From positions 1-7,056 of the forward strand of contig URLF01000109.1 of the NCBI GenBank assembly GCA_900548705.1: a stretch of DNA of 7,056 nt, read 5' to 3'. Below the pieces are notes generated by a model. It ran no database searches. It had not been told where the DNA came from and was given only the letters and a program-made list of their open reading frames with translations. The stretch comes from an uncultured Porphyromonadaceae bacterium (GTDB lineage Bacteria > Bacteroidota > Bacteroidia > Bacteroidales > Muribaculaceae). Below, in pieces: positions 1 through 5,314 of the stretch. Made by a program: the position numbers and the translations under genes. Positions within the stretch are counted from its first letter, which is position 1; every line of letters starts with the position of its first letter.

Positions 1-1
1 T

Positions 2-108
2 AGAGGTCTCACAGATTACACGGATTACACAGATGCCATCCGGATGGAAATCCACTAACATTCCACCCGGATGGCATCTGTGTAATCCGTGTAATCTGTG
101 AGACCTCT
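2..108. repeat. Long inverted repeat / hairpin built from 9-bp repeat units
   Basis: Positions 2-43 and 67-108 are perfect reverse complements (42 bp). The pairing continues through 45-49 / 61-65 after one mismatch (A44 against C66), leaving an 11-nt loop at 50-60. Within each arm the outer part is a 9-bp-period array (CACAGATTA, CACGGATTA, CACAGATG at 10-35). The inner part contains the 12-bp self-palindrome CCATCCGGATGG (36-47). It lies downstream of the minus-strand gene that ends at 200 and could act as a transcription barrier or mRNA 3'-end stabiliser. There is no clear T-run after it on the plus strand, so an intrinsic-terminator role is not proven. The left edge is at the window boundary, so flanking target-site duplications cannot be judged. 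The structure is seen directly; its function is inference. Confidence 0.9.
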
Positions 109-123
109 TCTTAAATCTATGAG

Positions 124-161
124 AAATCCGCGGGGAATCTGCGAAATCCGCGGAATCTGCG
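124..161. repeat. 9-bp-period array, alternating AAATCCGCG / GAATCTGCG
   Basis: Four 9-bp units are visible at 124-132, 135-143, 144-152 and 153-161. They alternate AAATCCGCG and GAATCTGCG, with two extra G between the first and second. A degenerate unit (AAATCTATG) precedes them at 114-122. The alternation of AATCC and AATCT matches the units in the arms of the adjacent hairpin (GTAATCCGT / GTAATCTGT), so both belong to one repeat family with a GCG and a GTG variant. The array is non-coding, lying 39 bp beyond the stop of the minus-strand gene. Confidence 0.75.
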
Positions 162-164
162 TGA

Positions 165-190
165 GGCCCCGGGGGAGCGTAGCGACCCCG
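165..190. repeat. Short GC-rich hairpin
   Basis: GGGG at 172-175 can pair with CCCC at 186-189 around a 10-nt AGCGTAGCGA loop, and CCCCGGGG at 167-174 is itself a palindrome. It begins about 10 bp past the stop codon of the minus-strand gene at 200. It may be part of that gene's 3' end or a dispersed repeat. The stem is only 4 bp, so functional confidence is low. Confidence 0.35.
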
Positions 191-199
191 TTACAGGGA

Positions 200-520
200 T
201 TAGTCGCGGAGCTTGTCGGCGAGGTTCCCGGCCAGGTCGGCACCCTTGTCGAGGGTGTTGGCTGTGAAATCCTTTACCTTGTCGAGGATGGAAGCTCCCT
301 TCTCGACGGCCTTGTCTTTCAGGCATGCGGCCTTCTCTGCGGCGGCTTCCTTGAGATCGGCAGCCTTTTCAGCAGCCTGCTCCTTGAGGTCGGCAGCCTT
401 GTCCTTCAAATCGGCGGCTTTGTCCTTGACGGCGGCTTTCGCGGCTTCAGCACTTATCTGTGCGGCGGTCTTCGATACATCGGCGGCAGCCTGGGCTTTC
501 TGTTCGTTGGTCAGTGTCAT
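200..520 (-). CDS. Small Ala/Lys/Asp-rich LEA-like helical repeat protein
   Basis: This 106-aa protein has no signal peptide or membrane segment, so it is predicted to be cytoplasmic. Residues 1-30 are Ala-rich. Residues 32-45 are two exact KDKAADL heptads. Residues 46-67 are two 11-residue units of the form KExAAEKAAxL, followed by a divergent KDKAVEKGASIL. The pattern predicts long amphipathic, highly charged helices, like group-3 LEA, YtxH-type or apolipoprotein-like proteins, which are often linked to stress or desiccation protection; no specific family can be assigned. A single Cys (C66) sits where the neighbouring units have Asp. The tail (residues about 80-106) is not repetitive. The ATG at 518-520 is the only sensible start, with no Shine-Dalgarno, as is usual in Bacteroidetes. 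The protein composition strongly favours this frame over the overlapping plus-strand frames. It is divergently transcribed from the gene at 706. Its role is unknown. Confidence 0.8.
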   Translation of the reverse strand: MTLTNEQKAQAAADVSKTAAQISAEAAKAAVKDKAADLKDKAADLKEQAAEKAADLKEAAAEKAACLKDKAVEKGASILDKVKDFTANTLDKGADLAGNLADKLRD

Positions 521-648
521 AGTGGTAGTTGTTAGGTTGTGGTTATTTCATATTTCAAATCTGGAGTATAAACCTCTGGCAGGGGCGGTTGGTTTGCGAA
601 TAAATCTTAAAAAATCATCTTTATCGTGGTGATCCTCTTGAAATTCAC

Positions 649-656
649 TACCTTTA
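649..656 (+). promoter_or_regulatory. Possible -7 element for the gene at 706
   Basis: TACCTTTA matches the Bacteroidetes -7 consensus TAnnTTTG except at the last base and would place transcription start about 40 bp before the ATG at 706. No TTG lies at the expected spacing of about 20 bp upstream; the nearest TTG (638-640) is too close. This is a weak candidate only. Confidence 0.25.
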
Positions 657-664
657 CAGACCAT

Positions 665-698
665 AACATCATCATATCACAAACATCATCATATCACA
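665..698 (+). repeat. Perfect 17-bp tandem duplication before a start codon
   Basis: AACATCATCATATCACA occurs twice back to back at 665-681 and 682-698, ending 7 bp before the ATG at 706. It lies in the presumed 5' untranslated leader of the secreted-protein gene. Perfect identity suggests a recent duplication or slippage. An effect on translation initiation or on regulator binding is possible but is inference. Confidence 0.9.
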
Positions 699-705
699 TT
701 TCATT

Positions 706-1818
706 ATGAACAAGAACAGTGTGCTGAAACTCGGAGTGTCGTTTCTGTGTGGTCTTTTGGGCTGTTTCGCGGTCAAGGCTGCCACGACCAAGGTTGTGAT
801 TGTCGATGCTGACAGCTCTTCACCGCTGCCCGCCGCGTCAGTGTTCAGCAAAGGTGGCGCGATGCTCGGAATCACCGAGGATGACGGGTCGTTTGACCGC
901 GCGACACCGTCGGATTACCCGCTTACCATACGTTATCTCGGCTATGAGGCCGCTTCCTTTCCCGAAATCTCCGACACGTTACGGCTAAGCCCAGTGTCGC
1001 TCCCCCTCTCTGAGGTGGAGGTGACCGACAACATGGCGGGGATACATCTTGTCTGCTATATCCGCACCTTCGTTTCCGATCTGGTCGAAGGGGACACGGT
1101 GACTATCTTCAGCGAGAGGATGGTCGACTATCTCCTCCCGCTGAGGAAGTCCAAGGGGTTCAAGAAGATGGAATCCCCCCGGCAACTGAGATACCGGTTC
1201 AGCTCCCGGTTCAAATGCAAGGATGGCACCGACAGCGTGAGCCGCAAAATCCGGGAGTCGGACTACGCGTGGGTTCTGCCGGGACATCTTTACGATTCGA
1301 TGGATGTGCTGGAAGAGCCGGAATCCCTCCAGGATGTATCCTACGGAGAAGACTCTGTAAAACTCAGCAAGTATGTGCAGCGGGTCTTCAAGGGTGGCGG
1401 TAACCTTACCTTTAACAACGACCCTCTCCGTGACCATAAAGACCATGTCTGGTCGCCGAACATGCTGAAACTTCTGGGAATGACAATCGACATCTATGAG
1501 ATGGAGATAAACGACACATATCCCATCAATCCCTCCGGAAAATACCGCATATATGACCTTGCCATGCGGAGCGTCGCATTTGGCGGGAAAGCCAAAGGAA
1601 AGATGCTGAAATGGGTATTGGGGACCTCCGAACCATTCGACATCTATTCCCTGATGGAGATTTACCCCGTTGACTGCACCTTCATCACCCCCGAGGAGAG
1701 CCAGGAGCTGAAAAAGACCGCCCCCGAAATCGAATGGCGCATCCCCGAGATAGTCCCTCCCCTCGATGCCGCTACCCTCGATATGGTTTCCCGCTGCGAC
1801 TCCCTCCCCACCAAGTAA
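706..1818 (+). CDS. Secreted or lipid-anchored protein with carboxypeptidase-regulatory-like domain, function unknown
   Basis: The 370-aa product begins with a typical export signal (MNKNSVLKLGVSFLCGLLGC). Two processing modes are possible: signal peptidase I after VKA (residue 25), or lipoprotein processing at C20, since LLGC resembles a lipobox. No charged surface-export signal follows C20, so a lipoprotein form would probably face the periplasm. Residues about 28-106 resemble the beta-sandwich carboxypeptidase-regulatory-like domain found at the N-terminus of SusC-type and other Bacteroidetes envelope proteins: VVIVDADSSSPLPAASV, then GITEDDGSF, then LTIRYLGYE, then LSEVEVT. Residues about 110-345 form a domain I do not recognise by name, with a motif around YIRTFVSDLVEGDTVTIFSE (118-137). 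There is no TonB plug or beta-barrel, so it is not a truncated SusC by composition. The stop is TAA at 1816-1818. It is divergent from the LEA-like gene and convergent with the amylase gene. Confidence 0.85.
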   Translation: MNKNSVLKLGVSFLCGLLGCFAVKAATTKVVIVDADSSSPLPAASVFSKGGAMLGITEDDGSFDRATPSDYPLTIRYLGYEAASFPEISDTLRLSPVSLPLSEVEVTDNMAGIHLVCYIRTFVSDLVEGDTVTIFSERMVDYLLPLRKSKGFKKMESPRQLRYRFSSRFKCKDGTDSVSRKIRESDYAWVLPGHLYDSMDVLEEPESLQDVSYGEDSVKLSKYVQRVFKGGGNLTFNNDPLRDHKDHVWSPNMLKLLGMTIDIYEMEINDTYPINPSGKYRIYDLAMRSVAFGGKAKGKMLKWVLGTSEPFDIYSLMEIYPVDCTFITPEESQELKKTAPEIEWRIPEIVPPLDAATLDMVSRCDSLPTK

Positions 1819-1838
1819 TCCCCCTCACCCAACCCCAT

Positions 1839-1926
1839 CCCAAGATTCCCAAAGTTCCCATAATTCCCATCCCTCCCAATCTTCCCAAAAATTCCCGGGA
1901 TTCCCCCAAATCCCCCATAATTCCCA
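1839..1926. repeat. 9-bp-period CCCAAnnTT array
   Basis: Starting 21 bp after the stop at 1818, nine units of mostly 9 bp run in series (CCCAAGATT, CCCAAAGTT, CCCATAATT, CCCATCCCT, CCCAATCTT and so on; single units of 10 and 11 bp), ending with CCCA at 1923-1926. More degenerate C-rich sequence precedes it. Its long open frames on both strands are artefacts of the 9-bp (3x3) period. It occupies the first part of the 365-bp gap between convergent genes. Confidence 0.8.
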
Positions 1927-1940
1927 GGTATGATTCTCCA

Positions 1941-1983
1941 CGATATCCCCCCGTGATTCCTTCGGAATCGTGGGGCGATACGC
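1941..1983. repeat. Imperfect hairpin around GATTCC-TTC-GGAATC
   Basis: GATTCC (1955-1960) pairs perfectly with GGAATC (1964-1969) over a 3-nt loop. The stem extends outward through two G-T wobble positions to CCCC / GGGG, then past one mismatch to TATC / GATA. It sits between two repeat arrays and has no T-run on either side. It is probably a dispersed REP-like hairpin or a 3'-end structure rather than a terminator. Confidence 0.6.
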
Positions 1984-1993
1984 GGCCGATAGA

Positions 1994-2082
1994 TAATCCA
2001 AATAGGGTTGCAAATAATCCAAAATAGGGTTAGTAGATAATTTAAATAGGTTGATAGATGATTCCAAATAAGGGATTATAGA
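1994..2082. repeat. Degenerate 21-24-bp tandem repeat, four units
   Basis: Four units align at 1994-2014, 2015-2037, 2038-2058 and 2059-2082, each of the form TAATCCAAATAGGGTT plus a TAGA or CAAA end. A fifth partial unit (TAATGCAAA) runs into the terminator stem at 2089. The units diverge by substitutions and 1-3-bp indels, so the array is old. It is non-coding, AT-rich, and unlike the C-rich array before it. Confidence 0.7.
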
Positions 2083-2088
2083 TAATGC

Positions 2089-2130
2089 AAAGATGGCCAT
2101 CCGGCGAAAATCCGGATGGCCATCTTTTTT
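2089..2130. terminator. Strong hairpin terminator between convergent genes
   Basis: AAAGATGGCCATCCGG (2089-2104) and its exact reverse complement (2112-2127) form a 16-bp stem with a 7-nt loop, followed on the plus strand by six T (2125-2130). It lies 54 bp past the amylase stop (minus strand) and 270 bp past the stop of the plus-strand gene. The T-run favours termination of plus-strand transcripts. On the minus strand the stem is followed by only TTT, so it would be a weaker terminator for the amylase mRNA; bidirectional use is likely. Each arm contains the palindrome GATGGCCATC. Of the rest of the gap, 2131-2183 shows only a weak 5-bp stem (2150-2154 / 2163-2167). Confidence 0.85.
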
Positions 2131-2183
2131 GGGGTTATAGGGAGCTTTACTCCTTGGGGGTGAGGAGCAATTTCCTCGGCTGA

Positions 2184-5171
2184 TTAGCGGAGATAAAGCT
2201 TAGTGGTGTTGACGATGTAGAAGCCGGGAGCGAAGTCGGTCAGCACGTTAGTGCCTTCGGAGACTTCACGCACGAGGGAACGGCCATCGATGGAGGTAAC
2301 AGTCACTGTGCCTGCCACGGGAGCCTCAACGATGATTGAACCGCCACGGGTGTAAATCTTCATGCCGGGAGCTGCTGTCACATCTGCGACACCTGAATGC
2401 ACGAAACCGTTCTGATTGTAGATTCCGTAGTTCTGGGCGGTGAAGTCGCTTGTCTGTGTGCCGCTGCCGTTGTTGAAGATGATCTTCGGCTTGACAAGGT
2501 TGTCGGTGGTGGTGAAAGATACCTTGTAGAGGTCACCTTCGCGGGTAGCCTCTGTTCCGGGCCATCCGCCGAGGTAGGTCTTGTCGCCGTTGCCGGCATC
2601 CCAGAAGTATGCGTAAACCTTGGACCAGTTGGCAGTGGAGTTATCGAAATAGTAGACATAAGTGTTGGGGTCTCCTACCGGGGGCTGGGGGTCATCGGGA
2701 ATCTCACCTGCGCCTTCGATGGTCTTCACATAGCCGTTGAGGGTATAGTAACCGCCGTTGACAAACTTGAAGCCGTTCTTGTCAGACTGGTTGTTACCGG
2801 TGTTGCTGAAGATAATCTTCGAGCCGTCGGCAATCTTGCCGGTGCCGGTGTATGTCCATTTGTAGACATTGTTGCCAAGGTAGGTCATGTTCTGGCCGGG
2901 CCATGTGCCACCGGTGTAGTTGGTGTTATCGTCCCAGATCCATACGGTGGCGGGGTTCCATGTGTCATGCTCGAAGAAGATAGCCTGCTCACCCTCGGCC
3001 ATGGCAGGTTCGGTGACAACTTCGGGTTCCTCGCGGTCGCCGCCGACATTGCCGCCTCCGCCAGGTTTTTCGGTCCAGGTCTCATCGGGCATTGTCTCGT
3101 CGGGCCACTCGGTCCACTGGCCTTCGACGGGCTCGGAGCCGTAGAGGTATTTGCCGTCAACGCCCACCTTGCCGGGAGCCTTGGTCTTGTCGGTGTCGAG
3201 GACATAGACGCGGAGGTTACCCTTGCCTGAGCAGGAAGCGGTCAGGGTGCCGTCGGTGACATTCTTCACATCGCCGGTGATGGCGTCCACGTAACGTCCG
3301 TTGAGCACACCGGTGAAGGTGGCGTCACCGCTGATGGTTACCAGAACGTAGGAGTCGGTGTTGGCGTTGGTGAAGCGGCGCTTGAAAGCCATCTTGCCGG
3401 AGCAGCCTTCGTTGCTGTACTGACCTTTGCGGAGGGCGGGGACAGCCGCACGAATCTTGTTGAGACGCTGGATGTGGAGGGCCAGGGGGTAGGAGAGGGT
3501 GGAGGCAATGTTGCCGGTCGCGCCGTTGTATTCTGCGAAGTCGGTGACGTTGACGTTACCCTCGATATAACCGCCGAAGTAAGCGCGGCCTGATTCCTTG
3601 AGGGCGATTACCGCACCCTTGTCGATGTCTTTTCCTTTCTGGAACTCAACCTCCGAACCGTAGTAGATACAGGGGATTCCACGGAAGGTGAACATCAGGG
3701 AGAGGTTCTCGGCCCAGGTGTCCTGTGTGCCGGTGAAACGGTAGTTGCTGTCGGGAGCGTAGTCGTGTGAGTCTACATATACCACATTGTAGGTGGCGTC
3801 GTTGTAGAGCCAGTCCTGGCTGCGCACACCGTAGGCTCCGGTGGCCGAGTTGAAGTTCCAGTGCATGGCGAAGTCGATGACATTCAGGCCAGAAGCATCG
3901 GAGTAGTCGGGGGTGTGGTATTCGTTGCCGTTGAGCTTGGCGTTGTCGCTGCGACGGAGGATGGCGTCTGCATGGCCCTTGTCATCGGCTGCCGACTGGT
4001 GGACGGACTCCCAGTTGGTATGGCCCGAAACGGTGAAGAAATCCTGAGAGCCTTCGGTCTCGGTGGGGATGGCCACCACGTTGTCCCATGAAGCGGCGTT
4101 CATGTCCCAGTCGTAATTCTTGTTCTCCTTCCAGGTGTAGTAGCAGGGGGAGCAGTTGTAGTTGTCGCCACGGTAGATTACCTCCATGGAGCGGGCGCAG
4201 ACCTCGCCGTACATGAAGAAGGGGGTGTTGCCACGCTTTGCCTTTGCCTCGGGGCTTTCAGCGGCGGCGTGGAGCTGGGGAATGAACATCTTGTTGAAGG
4301 CCAGACGTGGAATATGGCCGGCGGTGTCGATACGGAAACCGTCGACACCCATCTTGATGAAGCGGGAGTAACATTCCACCAGGTAATTGGTCACGCGGGG
4401 GTTCTCGGTGTTGAGGTCAACGCAGTCACCTGCAATCTGTCCCCACCAGCGGGAGGGGTCGTCCCAGTCAAACCAAGCCTTGTGGTGGTAGAGGTTGTGG
4501 ACATCCTTGTTGGTGAAGTCGGAGTTCTTCATCAGCGCCAGGCGGGAGCCATACTGGTCTTTTGCCGGGAGCGAGAGGTAGTTGTCGGGAAGAAGTCCGC
4601 CGTTGCTGACGGTGAGGGGCTTCATCGAGGCGTTGATGTCAGCGAGGTTCTTGGTATAGTCCTTCTCGAACATCGGGCAGAGGTTGGTCTCGCCGAAGTT
4701 GCCGGTATGCTGGAGCACGATGTCGAGGATGAGCTTCATTCCGCGCTTGTGGACCTCGTCGATGAGTTCCTGGAAGGCGACATCGGCATCGGCCGCGGTG
4801 GCGTCTTTCGACACATAGCGGTGGTCAACTTTTGAAAAGTCCATCGCGTGGTATCCGTGGTAATCAAGACCGGAGGCGTTCTCCACGACGGGAGTGATCC
4901 ATACGGCGGTGAATCCCAAGGCCTTGATGTAATCAAGTTTCTGGATGAGTCCTTTGAAGTCGCCTCGCCATTCGGGGTCATTGATGTTCTTGACACCGTC
5001 CCAGCAATAGACGTTGTTGTCGGGATCGCCGTCATAGAAACGTGTTGTCATGGCGAAATAGATGGTCTCGTCGCGGAAGTCGTCGCGCGAACCGACGAAA
5101 GTGGCCGCGGAGGCCGTCGCTGCTGTCAGACCCATCAGGCCACCAAGCAGGTACCGGTTCATATTTTTCAT
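2184..5171 (-). CDS. Secreted GH13 alpha-amylase with two CBM26 starch-binding modules and C-terminal sorting-like domain
   Basis: This 995-aa endo-type starch hydrolase (alpha-1,4-glucan cleavage, predicted) has a signal peptide ending near ATASA|ATF (residue 22). The GH13 barrel spans about 30-585. Region I is DIVLQHTGN (150-158). Region II is GFRIDTAGH, with nucleophile D282 and R280. Region III is YGEV, with acid/base E323. Region IV is VDSHD, with H469 and D470. GIPCIYYGSE (498-507) follows. Domain C spans about 590-660. An acidic Pro/Gly/Trp-rich linker (680-725) leads to two tandem CBM26-like modules, about 728-813 (VWIWDD, TWPG, KIIFSN) and 836-922 (VYAYFWD, GGWPG, KIIFNNGSGTQTSDF). 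Residues 936-995 resemble a type-A T9SS C-terminal sorting domain (IDGRSL, then APGFYIV, basic end). It lacks a lipobox, unlike SusG. It is complete and transcribed from its own promoter (5255-5285). The start at 5171 (MKNMNRY) is preferred; M4 is an alternative. Confidence 0.95.
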   Translation of the reverse strand: MKNMNRYLLGGLMGLTAATASAATFVGSRDDFRDETIYFAMTTRFYDGDPDNNVYCWDGVKNINDPEWRGDFKGLIQKLDYIKALGFTAVWITPVVENASGLDYHGYHAMDFSKVDHRYVSKDATAADADVAFQELIDEVHKRGMKLILDIVLQHTGNFGETNLCPMFEKDYTKNLADINASMKPLTVSNGGLLPDNYLSLPAKDQYGSRLALMKNSDFTNKDVHNLYHHKAWFDWDDPSRWWGQIAGDCVDLNTENPRVTNYLVECYSRFIKMGVDGFRIDTAGHIPRLAFNKMFIPQLHAAAESPEAKAKRGNTPFFMYGEVCARSMEVIYRGDNYNCSPCYYTWKENKNYDWDMNAASWDNVVAIPTETEGSQDFFTVSGHTNWESVHQSAADDKGHADAILRRSDNAKLNGNEYHTPDYSDASGLNVIDFAMHWNFNSATGAYGVRSQDWLYNDATYNVVYVDSHDYAPDSNYRFTGTQDTWAENLSLMFTFRGIPCIYYGSEVEFQKGKDIDKGAVIALKESGRAYFGGYIEGNVNVTDFAEYNGATGNIASTLSYPLALHIQRLNKIRAAVPALRKGQYSNEGCSGKMAFKRRFTNANTDSYVLVTISGDATFTGVLNGRYVDAITGDVKNVTDGTLTASCSGKGNLRVYVLDTDKTKAPGKVGVDGKYLYGSEPVEGQWTEWPDETMPDETWTEKPGGGGNVGGDREEPEVVTEPAMAEGEQAIFFEHDTWNPATVWIWDDNTNYTGGTWPGQNMTYLGNNVYKWTYTGTGKIADGSKIIFSNTGNNQSDKNGFKFVNGGYYTLNGYVKTIEGAGEIPDDPQPPVGDPNTYVYYFDNSTANWSKVYAYFWDAGNGDKTYLGGWPGTEATREGDLYKVSFTTTDNLVKPKIIFNNGSGTQTSDFTAQNYGIYNQNGFVHSGVADVTAAPGMKIYTRGGSIIVEAPVAGTVTVTSIDGRSLVREVSEGTNVLTDFAPGFYIVNTTKLYLR

Positions 5172-5254
5172 GATAGTCGGTAAAAAATGAAAAATGATGG
5201 TTGAAAGATAATGAATGTAATAGTAAGAATAAAGCTGGTATTAGTTAGCCGCTG

Positions 5255-5285
5255 CAAAGGTATGCATTTTCCCTTGAACGGGCAA
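5255..5285 (-). promoter_or_regulatory. Bacteroidetes-type promoter of the amylase gene
   Basis: Read on the minus strand, TTG (plus 5283-5285) is followed by exactly 20 bp and then TACCTTTG (plus 5255-5262). This is a full match to the Bacteroides -33/-7 consensus TTG-N19-21-TAnnTTTG. Transcription would begin a few bases downstream, near 5248, giving an AT-rich, unstructured leader of about 75 nt without a Shine-Dalgarno. The promoter lies in the 143-bp gap after pyrC, which shows no clear terminator hairpin, so some read-through from pyrC is possible. Confidence 0.8.
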
Positions 5286-5314
5286 ACGAATCAAATTTTA
5301 ACTGGTGAACATTG

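Noticed and set aside
2..108. Possible insertion sequence or integron-type site
   Set aside because: No transposase or integrase is nearby, and the left boundary is at the window edge so target-site duplication cannot be tested.
98..632. Two plus-strand open frames (98-535 and 213-632)
   Set aside because: They are shadows of the Ala/Lys-rich minus-strand gene; the second has Ser/Ala/Phe-rich composition typical of an antisense reading.
985..1446. 153-aa open frame on the minus strand
   Set aside because: It is antisense to the secreted-protein gene and lacks a plausible start context or domain.
1994..2082. Possible CRISPR array
   Set aside because: Units are contiguous and degenerate with no unique spacers, and no cas genes are present.
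1734..2100. Open frames on both strands across the convergent gap
   Set aside because: They translate the 9-bp and roughly 22-bp repeats (Trp-Glu-Leu or Pro-Ile-Ile-like strings). The openness results from repeat periods, not coding selection.
2397..3230. 277-aa open frame on the plus strand
   Set aside because: It is antisense to the amylase CBM26, linker and domain C region. Its Val/Gly/Ala-rich product has no recognisable domain and the minus frame encodes clear homologous modules.
4269..4835. 188-aa open frame on the plus strand
   Set aside because: It is antisense to the GH13 catalytic barrel, whose motifs are intact on the minus strand.
5172..5250. Riboswitch or attenuator in the amylase leader
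   Set aside because: The leader is AT-rich with no stable stems or recognisable aptamer core.
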